Positions 9,805 through 19,217 of a stretch of 64,000 nucleotides of DNA are shown here, in pieces; position 1 is the stretch's first letter; every line of letters starts with the position of its first letter. The notes under the pieces were generated by a model, which had not been told where the DNA came from, searched no databases, and saw only the letters and a list, made by a program, of their open reading frames with translations. The DNA comes from Rhizobium bangladeshense. GTDB taxonomy: Bacteria; Pseudomonadota; Alphaproteobacteria; Rhizobiales; Rhizobiaceae. The DNA lies in contig NZ_LYPL01000004.1 in the NCBI RefSeq assembly GCF_001662075.1, positions 186,001 through 250,000 of the forward strand, written 5' to 3'. The position numbers and the translations under genes are program-made.

Positions 9805-10266
9805 TTATGCCGCCACCATCATTGGCGTCAGCGCGTTGAAGTAAGCCTGATCCGGCGTCTGCCGGTCAAGGGGTGAATGTAGGCGTCGAGTATAGCTGAT
9901 ATCCATTGCCCAGACCTGATTGGGTCTGGTGACCGCCAGCTTCCTAAGCAGATATGGATAGACGTTGTGACCAGGTGTCGGTTTAGAGGTGTTGGGACGA
10001 CGGTAAATCGCCTCAATGCCCATCTTCTTCATCATTGTCACAACGTGAAGCCGCCCTGTCTGAAGCCCTTCTGCCTTCAAAAGCCCTTGCAACATCCGAC
10101 CCGGCAAACGCGTAAGCGAGATGCAGTTCATCGATCCGCCGCATCGAGGCCAGATCGCCGTCTGACACAGGACGCGGCGAATAATAGAGGCTGCCACGAC
10201 TGAAGCCGAGAAGCTTCGCCTGGCTGACAACGGACAGTTTGTGCGATTGTGCTCGCGGTTGATCAT
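9805..10266 (-). pseudogene. IS3 orfB transposase remnant
   Basis: Recognisable segments are MLQGLLKAEGLQTGRLH, KMGIEAIYRRPNTSK and TRPNQVWAMDISY from the N-terminal and first-aspartate region. They are joined directly to the C-terminal SPLDRQTPDQAYFNALTPM. The second catalytic Asp and the Glu regions are deleted, and the N-terminus is frameshifted. Confidence 0.78.
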
Positions 10267-10277
10267 TTTCTTTCCGC

Positions 10278-10574
10278 TCAGCAGTCCGGCTTTGCCGAGC
10301 GCACTGGATAAAAATTATTCTCCAGCGTCAGCTCCCCAATCTTGGCGTGCAGGGTTTTGACATCGACGGTCGGAGCCGTCGGTTCCGCTTTGGCGTCATC
10401 GCCGAAAACGCCTGTCACCCCTTCAAGGAGCTGGTCTTTCCACTGCTTGATTTGATTGGCGTGCACGTCGAGCTGCTGGCATAATTCCACCAGCGTCTGT
10501 TCACCCCTGATGGCGGCAGGCGCAGCCTTCGCCTTGAAGGCCGGGCTATGGTTCCCGCGCGGTCGTCTCGTCAT
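10278..10574 (-). pseudogene. IS3 orfA (helix-turn-helix) transposase subunit, altered C-terminus
   Basis: The protein begins MTRRPRGNHSPAFKAKAA and contains the helix-turn-helix segment LVELCQQLDVHANQIKQWKDQ, followed by the leucine-zipper-like TLHAKIGELTLENNF. The last ten codons diverge, where the normal reading into orfB is lost. It belongs to the damaged IS3 element. Confidence 0.72.
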
Positions 10575-10657
10575 GGTATCTCCTGTTCCGGCATCTAAGC
10601 CGAAGTCAGGCAGAAATTCCACTTATCCGTGCTGTCCAAATTTCCCGAGCTAGCTCT

Positions 10658-11015
10658 CTAGGCGAAGGTCCGTTCGACCACCCATCGACGCGGCAGAACC
10701 TCGAAGCCTTTCGCCTTGTCTGAACGCTTGATGATCTCGACCGTCCAGCGCCCGATCTTCTTCAGTCGCCGCTTCAACTTACCGCCCGCATAGCCACCAA
10801 AGACATGCAGCAACCATGGCCACCTGTGGCGGATGGATTTCAGAAGATCGGGAGCATCGTCGCGATCCTGGATGTCGGCGCTGTGTACCATGAAACCGAC
10901 CATCAGTCCGAGCTTGCGGCCCTTGGTCTTCTTGCCTGCATCATAGCCCCGGATGTCGCCGCTTTCGGTGGTCTTGAGGCTCTGGCTTGAATAGTCGAAT
11001 AGGCGCCGCCAGCAC
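10658..11015 (-). pseudogene. IS5-family transposase fragment
   Basis: This frame holds a central to C-terminal part of a DDE transposase, including RRLFDYSSQSLKTTESG, GYDAGKKTKGRKLGL and the glutamate motif RRWVVERTFA. It stops right after VERTFA, where a complete transposase continues with the rest of the catalytic helix. The N-terminal half is absent. It abuts the 3' end of the polygalacturonase remnant. Confidence 0.7.
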
Positions 11016-11021
11016 CGACGG

Positions 11022-12423
11022 TCAGGATGGTACTTCCGTGTGTTGCAGTGTCTTCCGCTTGACAGCCGGCGAATCCGGAAACGGAGCCCAGCGCCTGTCA
11101 CAGGGCGAGACAACACTATCACCCGCGGGCGCTGCGAGACCAGGAGGGCGGGGCACCGCGCCGCCCGGTCCAATGGCTAGATTCGCATACTCGACCTGCC
11201 ATGTCACATCCGTGCCGAAGCGCACACCATCGAACTTTACGCCGAGCGCGTGCGCCTGGTCTTGGCCGCGAATGACGAGCGTTCCGCTCTCTCCCACGAC
11301 GTCATGCAAGACGATGTCGCGATAGATGGGGATGCTGCGCCCCTGCGCCTTATCGTCATAGTGCGTATCGAAGTCGATCGGCTTTCGATTGCCGCGCAAA
11401 CAGACATTTTCATAGCGCACATTGCTAACCGTTCCACCACGGCTGATGTCGCTCTTGATCCTGAGGCCCGAAGTCGTGCCGTCGAGCGTCACATCACGGA
11501 CGAGAATGTCACTGACACCTGCGACCGTCTCGCTCCCGATCGTCAAGCCGTGTCCCCAATACAGATGAACGTCCACGATCGAAACATGGCTGGTCGGGCC
11601 ATTCCTTGCCTTGAGCGCGATATTGTCGTCGCCGGTGCGGATGAAGCTGTGAGCGATGGTGATGTCCTGCGACGCGCCGGGATCAATGCCGTCGGTGTTG
11701 CGGCTATCTGCGGGCGTGTCGATCTGTACTCCCCAAAAAGTCGCACCTTCAACCCTATTAACACGACGTGAAAATTGGGCGAATCGCGCAGCTTCACCTT
11801 GTAGAAGCTGATCTCTTTCGCATGATCGACCTCGATCAGTCTGGGATTGTTCTGCTCGCCCCCTTCGCCTGAGCGCGACGGGCAAGCTGCCACCAAGTTT
11901 CACCATGGCCAGACATAGTCGCGCCGCCCTGGCCGTCGATCACTCCGTCGCCAACGATGCCGCCGCCCCGCGTTCCGGCAAATAGGATGAAGGGACGGCA
12001 ACCATTGCCTTTGTCATCGATCGTCCCGCAACGCCCGTCGCGATCATCGGCACGCGGATCGGCAATCGCCGCGAGCACCACACCGTGCTCAAGCCAGAGG
12101 GTGATGCCGGACTTAATGGTCAGCGGTCCGCTGACAAAACGTCCACCCCGATCACCCGCGATCAAATGGACGGCTTCACCCACCGCGCAGTGATCGATAG
12201 CGGCCTGAAGACGGCGGGTCCCGGCTTGATCATCTCCGCCAAACGGGGCAATCATCGGCGACAGCGTGGAACACACATGTAATGGCAAGGCCGGTTCAGA
12301 GACAGTCCTGCGATCCTGCGCCCAAGCGGGAATGACATTTACCACCAAGAAGAAAAAGAGGACGAAACTTGTTAGAGGGGATGGAAAAAACGATATCAGT
12401 TCGTACCTGCGTTCAGTGGTCAT
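11022..12423 (-). pseudogene. Glycoside hydrolase family 28 (polygalacturonase), frameshifted
   Basis: The N-terminal frame from 12423 starts MTTERRYELI and has a hydrophobic export signal ending in PAWAQD. It continues through WLEHGVVL and VGDGVIDGQGG. A first frameshift near 11850 moves to the frame reading EQNNPRLIEVDHAKEI. A second near 11770 moves to the frame with the catalytic motifs NTDGIDPG, TGDDNIALK, WGHGLTIGSE and GLRIKSD. All GH28 active-site motifs survive, but no single frame encodes them with the export signal. The intact ancestor would have been a secreted pectin-degrading enzyme. It is flanked by IS5-type remnants on both sides. Confidence 0.85.
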
Positions 12424-12990
12424 CGACGTCCTCAAATTAGTGGCACATGCTGCTTTCGATCGTGTCCCATAGCGTGGTGCAGCTCGGCTGATTATTAGGC
12501 TTTTCGGCGGGGCCGGGAACGGATCAGCTTGCGCTAGGCAAGTTGATAAGCGGATCATCGCTCATTGTGGCAATCGTTTACGGCGTCATGGAGCGCGAGG
12601 TCGTTGTCACTTTGTCTGCGGCTTAACGGTTGGCGAGTTAGTTGCGGGGGACGAGCATCTCTACCATCAGTGAAAGAACCACTGCTTTCCACCGCAGATT
12701 ATCGCCCCTTGCGACATCGCCATTCAAGAGCCTCCATGTCAGTTTTGCACTCGTCAGCGCCTCATCTGGCCGCGATGAACGCCAACGCGATAAGGCAGCG
12801 AGTACCCCAGTTCCGTACCGACTAACACTCTGAAAGCCACATTGCCACAGGCATGTGGGGAAGCAGCTCGCCGCCCGACCGAAGTTTTGATGTATGCGTC
12901 CGGTGAGGGCCGGCTTGCGAGGTTGAGACCGTAGCGACGATTTAACTTCTTGGGATTCCCAAGGGCAAGCAAATCAGATTCAACGCTGAC
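12424..12990. other. Intergenic stretch without recognised gene
   Basis: Several short frames exist on both strands, but none has a ribosome site or family resemblance. The right part (from about 12970) probably holds the left end of the following IS5-type element. Confidence 0.4.
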
Positions 12991-13002
12991 TTTTGGAGGT
13001 CA

Positions 13003-13766
13003 GTGATGGATTGCGATGCCCTTCGGGATGATCAATGGGAACGGATCAGAGGCTTTGTACCGGGAGGGACCAGGGGCAAACGTGGTCCGCGCTCGAACAA
13101 TCGATTGTTTCTGGACGCGCTATTGTGGATGGCCCGTTCCGGCGGCCGCTGGCGCGACCTGCCCGAGCGACTGGGCGACTACCGCTCGGTGAAACGACGT
13201 TACTACCGCTGGATCGAAATGGGTGTGCTCGATGAGATGCTGGCGATGCTTGCCCGAGAAGCAGACCTGGAATGGCTGATGATCGACAGCACCATCGTGC
13301 GGGCACACCAGCATGCGGCAGGGGCGCGTAAGGTTAAAGGGGGGCGGATGCCCAGGCCCTGGGCCGGTCTCGGGGCGGATTAAGCACCAAAATCCATGCG
13401 GCAACGGAGTCGCTCGGGCTTCCGGTTCGTCTGATCGCGTCTCCCGGACAGCGTAACGACATCGCCTTTGCTCACGATCTCGTCGAGGGCATCCAGGCTG
13501 CGGCTACGATTGCCGACAAGGGCTATGATGCCGATCATCTGTGCGACAAGATCACTGAAACCGGTGCTGACGTCGTCATTCCGCCGAAACGCAACCGCAA
13601 GCTCCAGCGCCACTATGATGCCGATCTCTACAAGGAGCGAAACCGTATCGAACGCTTCTTCAACAAGCTCAAACAGTTCAGACGCGTCGCAACCCGATAC
13701 GACAAGCTGCTCGCAAACTTCATGGGCTTCGTTAAACTCGCCGCTATCGCTATTTGGCTCAAATAG
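13003..13766 (+). mobile_element. IS5-family insertion sequence transposase, two frames
   Basis: The first frame (13003-13383) encodes the N-terminal domain with DDQWERIRGFVPG, SNNRLFLDALLWM and the first catalytic aspartate in WLMIDSTIVRAHQH. A -1 shift at the run AAAGGGGGG (13336-13344) gives the second frame, with ADAQALGRSRGGLSTKIH, the aspartate motif IADKGYDAD and the glutamate motif ERNRIERFFNKLKQF. It ends at 13766. Related elements use a programmed frameshift at such a site to join the two frames. The element may therefore be functional rather than broken. Terminal repeats were not defined. Confidence 0.82.
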
Positions 13767-13895
13767 TTAAATCGTCACTACGGCCTAGGTCAAAAACGCT
13801 AGAACATCCCAATACAGCATCCCAAGCCATAATGCCGGAAACCCGCAGCCCTCCCACATATTTCACCTTGCAATCGTTTGACACGCCAACTTCCG

Positions 13896-13909
13896 TTGAT
13901 GTGGATCAA
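13896..13909. promoter_or_regulatory. FixK/FNR-type box
   Basis: TTGATGTGGATCAA is a perfect TTGAT-N4-ATCAA palindrome, the consensus bound by FixK/FNR/Anr regulators under low oxygen. It lies about 105 bp before the start of the small gene at 14015. Confidence 0.72.
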
Positions 13910-14014
13910 GGTATGCTTTTCGAGCCGGGTTATGGTTTCAGGCAACTTGCCGAGGGAGTCTAAGAGCTTTCCTGCGGCAGGTTTTCCTGGGAGATCAACC
14001 AGTCAGGAGATAAG

Positions 14015-14329
14015 ATGATGTCATTAAAGCTGATCAGTGGAATGATGAAGTCTTCCGGCGACGAAGCGTTGCTTGCGATGGATGCGGGCGGCGCAAATCA
14101 GATGGTCGTCATTGAAAAAGGAGCCCTCCTCGAGGTCGCAGAGCCACGACGTTGCGACGAGAACCGGCTTCAGGAAAATATCGATCTGTTCAGCCGGATT
14201 GCGTCCGCGAAATATGATCGCGGCGACGTCGAACCGGATGGGCGCATCCGAATTGGCGCAGATGATCTCCTTGCATGGCGGCAACATGTCAAAAACAAGC
14301 CGGAAAACGTTGGACGGGTTTCGGAGTGA
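14015..14329 (+). CDS. Small hypothetical protein behind a FixK-type box
   Basis: A 104-residue protein with an AGGAGA ribosome site before ATG ATG. It has no signal peptide or membrane span. The C-terminal half contains YDRGDVEPDGRIRIGADDLLAWRQHV, which may form a small folded unit. I do not recognise the family. The upstream low-oxygen box and neighbouring universal-stress remnants suggest a micro-oxic stress role, but this is inference. Confidence 0.55.
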   Translation: MMSLKLISGMMKSSGDEALLAMDAGGANQMVVIEKGALLEVAEPRRCDENRLQENIDLFSRIASAKYDRGDVEPDGRIRIGADDLLAWRQHVKNKPENVGRVSE

Positions 14330-14550
14330 AAACTCTGCAGCTGGAGCGCCGCGACGGCAGCCTCGATAACACGTTCGTGAACGACGCCAGCGACCTAGCT
14401 GGCTTGAAAGGCCCATGCTTTGCGCCGGCTGGAAGGCAAGTGCCGGCCCGATGAGATTGGGCCTACAAGCCATCGATCAACGCCGTCGCCATTGAGAATG
14501 GGCGCCTGTGGCGAATATCAGGTCTCGCCTCTTTCCGTCTGGAGATTAGC

Positions 14551-14830
14551 ATGAAGCAACACCTCTTCCGCTCCTCACGTATCCGGATGCGACTTCGAAA
14601 TTCATGATTGCCAACGCCGTCGCAATTGCGCACCACATGCGCTTACGGTCTGTGCGGTGTGGAGGTTGCCATTCCTGACGTTGCCAATACACCGTCGTGG
14701 CTGATCATCGATGCGGCGACGTTGCGAGCAGACCTTCTTGTCATGGGCGGTTTCGGCCATTCGCGTCTGCGCGAATTCGCGCTCGGCGGTGCTACCCCAA
14801 TATCATGCTGTCGCATTGGGCGTTGGCCGA
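14551..14830 (+). pseudogene. Universal stress protein (UspA family) remnant
   Basis: The start region in one frame reads LLTYPDATSKFMIANAVAI, typical of the N-terminal strand and helix of rhizobial UspA proteins. Another frame then reads LRADLLVMGGFGHSRLREF followed by ALGGAT, the C-terminal nucleotide-binding motif. The middle of the protein is deleted and the two parts are out of frame. The remnant lies downstream of the small gene at 14015. Confidence 0.7.
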
Positions 14831-15041
14831 CGCTGTCCAAAGATCGAACTCGGAGCGGCCGGCTCCGAACACGCACCGTGAGAACAGCCGAAGGCAGGAA
14901 ACATATGCATGCTGGGTATAGATTCTCCTGTCTAAGCCTAAAGCGCGTCGCGATCTTTCAGATTCGCTCGTCGCGCTTTCGGTCTTTGTTTTTACGGATG
15001 TCGTTATCGCAAAACCGCTGCACAGTTTTGCGCGATATGCT

Positions 15042-15407
15042 TTAGCGACCGGAAGGACCACGCATCGCCCTCAACCGACGAATCGTCTCGCAGCCGCCAG
15101 GCTTTGATGAGACAGTCGTCTTTCTGCCGGCCGCTTCGGCCGCAGCTTCCACCAGTTGAAAAGCATATTCCACCGCTGCTTCCGTATCATCGTGGCAGAG
15201 TTTTTCAGCTTGGCAGTGGGTCTCGAGCGACCGTCTGATCCGGCGTTTGATTGCAGGCATAATGGCGCCATCCGCGTGAGCGAAAAGCTGTCCAAGGCAG
15301 CTGGTGGCGACCACTTCGGAAACCAGAAGTTTTCCTTCGATTTCACCGAGCGTCGGCACGGCAAATCGGGCTCCTCCAGTCTGGCTGTCACGATCTGTAA
15401 CCAACAT
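15042..15407 (-). CDS. Hypothetical protein, 121 residues
   Basis: The start at 15407 has an AGGAGA site at good spacing. The sequence contains VPTLGEIEGKLLVSEVVATS and an alanine-rich helical stretch AVEYAFQLVEAAAEAAGRK. It has no signal peptide and no recognised family. It lies between two broken universal stress genes and on the opposite strand. The helical, Ala/Glu-rich middle suggests a small soluble helical protein. Confidence 0.45.
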   Translation of the reverse strand: MLVTDRDSQTGGARFAVPTLGEIEGKLLVSEVVATSCLGQLFAHADGAIMPAIKRRIRRSLETHCQAEKLCHDDTEAAVEYAFQLVEAAAEAAGRKTTVSSKPGGCETIRRLRAMRGPSGR

Positions 15408-15587
15408 CGTCGTTCTCCTGTTGCTTCGGCTTTCGATCATTCGTCATTGAGCGCTCTTTTCACGCAGCGCAGAACCACCGATCGTCCCTTATGCATCCTA
15501 GCCGGCGGGAACATCGCCCGCTTTGCGTTAGATCAACGAGTGGGAGAGCGAGAAAGGCTAGGGTTGCCTATCTCCAGCAAGAAAGGC

Positions 15588-16081
15588 GATCTGGTCGTGA
15601 CCATCACTTCGATGAAGACCTGAAGGGTGCCATCGACTTTTGCGAAACTCACGGCGCCCATCTCACCGCAATGCTGATTTCGATGGGCGCAGCACCCCCT
15701 ATCGGTTCCTACGAGGTCATCTCGACCGTCTGGATCGATGAACGACGGCGCGAAATCGATCGCTTGGCCGGTAAGGGACTTCCGATATCAAAGCGATGCT
15801 TGCAAGGAGTGGAACCTCCTTCGAGGTGCAGGAGATCTACACCGAATTCGCCTGGGCGGATGAAGATATCGCCGAGCGAGCACTCTATGCCGATCTCGTC
15901 CTGATCGGCTCGCAGGCCGCCCGGGACGAAGAACTTCGGCGCAGGATTATAGACGGTGGATTGTTCCGGTCGCCGACACCCATGCTGATCAACCCCAAAA
16001 AGACGAATGTCGGGCTTGCTCCAAAGGCGATCCTGCTAGCTTGGGACTCCAGCGACGAGGCTTCGCCCGCGGCAGATAACA
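15588..16081 (+). pseudogene. Second universal stress protein remnant
   Basis: One frame gives LKGAIDFCETHGAHLTAML and EVISTVWIDERRREID; a later frame gives SFEVQEIYTEFAWADEDIA, YADLVLIGSQAARDEELRR and APKAILLAWDSS. Together they follow the order of a tandem UspA protein, but at least one frameshift near 15790 splits them and the C-terminal domain ends early. A degenerate FixK-like site (TTGCG-N4-ATCAA) lies at 15523-15536, about 60 bp upstream. Confidence 0.7.
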
Positions 16082-16332
16082 ATCGGGCATGCTGCCGGGT
16101 CATGCCCCGGCAGCATGTATGAAAGGACCGCCTGAGAAGTAACCGAGTTGGACGGCAATCCGGCACGAGCGCCTTTCCCGTTCTTGTGCATGCCTGCAGC
16201 ATCCATGCGGTTAGCAACGTAAGTCTTCCGCTTGTAGGCTCGGCTCCTTCCAGCTCGTTCCAAAGCCGCCTTCAGATCCTCCACAGATACATCCGGCTGC
16301 ATCGGAGCCAATCTCGCATTGTCTAACGGCAT
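16036..16332 (-). CDS. Doubtful small ORF
   Basis: A 98-codon frame with a weak purine-rich site before the ATG and a segment VSVEDLKAALERAGRSRAY that could be a helix. It overlaps the end of the universal stress remnant on the other strand. No family is recognised; it may be non-coding. Confidence 0.2.
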   Translation of the reverse strand: MPLDNARLAPMQPDVSVEDLKAALERAGRSRAYKRKTYVANRMDAAGMHKNGKGARAGLPSNSVTSQAVLSYMLPGHDPAACPIVICRGRSLVAGVPS

Positions 16333-16591
16333 GCGCGTCCTCTCTCGCTGACCGTCCCGCGTAAGAGATAGGACGGGTTGGAGACAGGGCAATGACGTAG
16401 CGGGAGGTTGGAGAATCAGCGTGGCTGGGCAGGCGGCCAGCCGTTCACGCGGAAAAGCGCGAGGCGCTGATAGCTGACCTCGTTCTTTCCTTGGGTTCGC
16501 GTTCGGCGGTCATCCAGCCCCTTCCCCATGGTTAGAGTGCCTCGCTTTGAAAGGATTCGAACCGTTGGTAGTTCGTCTGATTATCTAAAAC
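16333..16591. other. Intergenic stretch without recognised gene
   Basis: Nothing with a ribosome site or a recognisable family is seen on either strand. Confidence 0.35.
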
Positions 16592-16876
16592 TTAATAAAT
16601 CAACGTTCTTGCATCGATCGACGGGGTTTCCAAGGTGCTCACAAGAGGATTGACGAAATTGTTGATCCTGCGACGTCCAATCTTCGGAAGAGCATCCGGC
16701 CATTGCTGCGCCCCATGGAGGACTGTCGTCTTGGTCACCGAATAGGCGGCGCCATAAGGCGTACCGGAAACGACCAGTTGCCCGCCGCCGGTATAAATCG
16801 CCGGCTGCTGGAAGAAGTAGAAGTTTTGCGTTTGGGATTGGTAATTTTTCACGTTGATGGTCAGCAGTTGCGGCAT
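16592..16876 (-). pseudogene. Truncated paralogue of the 39.5-kb unknown protein, behind fixA-type promoter
   Basis: The first 35 residues (MPQLLTINVKNYQSQTQNF, then YFFQQPAIYTGGGQ) match the start of the protein at 39556 almost exactly. After GGGQ the sequence changes and stops 60 residues later, against about 220 residues for the full protein. The start lies 35 bp downstream of a fixA-type sigma-54 element (16911-16926, minus strand). It is therefore placed to be expressed with nitrogen-fixation genes. It may be a short functional protein or a broken copy. Confidence 0.65.
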
Positions 16877-16910
16877 GGTCGAATCCTCTCAGTTTGCCTC
16901 GGTCGGTCCT

Positions 16911-16926
16911 AGCATTCGTCGTGCCA
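16911..16926 (-). promoter_or_regulatory. Sigma-54 promoter, fixA-type (copy B)
   Basis: The minus strand reads TGGCACGACGAATGCT, one base different from the fixA promoter at 62146. It faces the truncated unknown gene starting at 16876. Confidence 0.75.
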
Positions 16927-17589
16927 AGCCGATTGCGCGGTGATTAACTAGCGGATTACGTGCGGGTCCGCGTCGCTGGTGGTCGACAGTGCGACAGCTT
17001 TGTGAGACTTGCGACTCGGCTGTCTGCATGTGCTCGGTAGATTGCAACACAGCCTTCCGAGGTTTGTTTATCCGCCATAAACGACCGAAGATCTACTTCG
17101 CAGCGCGGTTGGTTCCGGCGGCCGTGATGCACCATCGTCGCCCCCGGAAGCACCGCAGATTTGGGTACCTCTTCATCGTCTGATCCAACCACGGGACTAC
17201 TCCATTTCAGAACATGGTTGAGAGCCCTTCGGGCACTCAGGAGCGTTCCTGGAACGTCCTTCGCGCTACATATTGGACTTCGAAGGCTAAGGAAAATTAC
17301 AAATTGGTAGGGCGCTCCACCAGCGGTTCATCCTTGTTTGCTGACTTGCGTTGAGCCGCCGAATGGCTCCATTTAATATCGCCGGTGGCTGCATGCGCTC
17401 GGTAGGTCACAACGCTGCTTGCGAGATTTCTAACCGCAAACGATTTGCCAGAGCACCGCGCCGCTTTCTATTGCCCGCATTTGCAACAAGTGCGGCTCAT
17501 GTCGATCGACATGTGCTTGCGCCTTGGCGCCTACACTTTGCTGTCTCTTCAGGAACATCACGACATATATGCGACATTGTCGTCAACTT

Positions 17590-17605
17590 TGTCGGCTTCG
17601 TGACA
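17590..17605. promoter_or_regulatory. NifA upstream activator site (nifH side, copy B)
   Basis: TGTCGGCTTCGTGACA is a perfect TGT-N10-ACA site, identical to the nifH copies at 4808 and 61845. It lies about 90 bp upstream of the sigma-54 element at 17694. Confidence 0.82.
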
Positions 17606-17693
17606 CTCCTCATAATTCTTTGGTCCGGTATTTTATCCCTCTAAGTGTTTGCGGCAGCGCGAACTTCCGTTCTGCCCCATCAATCAGCTCAAC

Positions 17694-17709
17694 TGGCACG
17701 GCGCTTGAA
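17694..17709 (+). promoter_or_regulatory. Sigma-54 promoter, nifH-type (copy B)
   Basis: TGGCACGGCGCTTGAA is identical to the true nifH element. It should drive the plus-strand genes from 17794 through phaC at 22164. Confidence 0.8.
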
Positions 17710-17793
17710 AATTGTTCCCGGGCTGCGACGGAACCAGCCGCGTCCGATGTCGCGGGATCCCTCGGTCGGTTCGAACACGAAAAGGAAGTAATT

Positions 17794-18024
17794 ATGGCTG
17801 CTCCAAGTCTGAAGAAAGGCCGTCCAGGCGTCTGCATCGCCACCTGCGGCCCGGGCGGGCTCAACCTCCCCAACGGCGCTGCGTATGCCTATCTCGGCGG
17901 ATTTCCGATGGTGATGATCGCCGGCCAGAAGCCGATCCTCAGTGACGCATTCCGCGTCGCGCAGGTGGAAATGTTTGTTGTGATACCGGAAGACATTGCG
18001 GCCGAAGAAGGTGAGGAGAATTAA
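17794..18024 (+). pseudogene. TPP-enzyme PYR subunit with two internal deletions, on nifH start
   Basis: The frame begins with the first three nifH codons (MAA), then PSLKK, then joins the PYR domain at GRPGVCIATCGPGGLN. A second deletion removes about 35 residues between QKPI and LSDAFR. The part with the catalytic glutamate is missing. Only 76 residues remain, compared with 184 in the copy at 5340. The stop is followed two bases later by the start of the next gene, with the same GAGGAG ribosome site as in copy A. Confidence 0.8.
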
Positions 18025-18026
18025 TC

Positions 18027-19118
<1,092 letters not shown>

Positions 19119-19217
19119 ACCTCCCGTGGGAGCCCCGGCGGACGGTCGACAGCAAGGATCGCTTCTCGAAGCGGCAGGCCCTGCCGCCCGAGAGAGCCAA
19201 ACAGAAGGACTAAAGCC

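Larger units (their letters stand above)
9786..10624 (-). mobile_element. Internally deleted IS3-family element
   Basis: The element is bounded by imperfect inverted repeats, AAGTGGATTTCCGCC at 9786-9800 and GGCAGAAATTCCACTT at 10609-10624. It contains an orfA-like frame and only the two ends of orfB. About two thirds of the orfB catalytic region is missing, so it cannot transpose on its own. Confidence 0.75.
16898..17803. repeat. nifH-fixA intergenic region, duplicate copy B (composite)
   Basis: The left end matches the fixA promoter and the right end matches the nifH leader up to the third nifH codon. The middle contains two partial versions of the same block (about 17021-17090 and 17389-17452, both with CTGCATG followed by GCTCGGTAG), so this copy is a fusion of two repeats. 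It keeps no fixA coding sequence. Confidence 0.85.
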
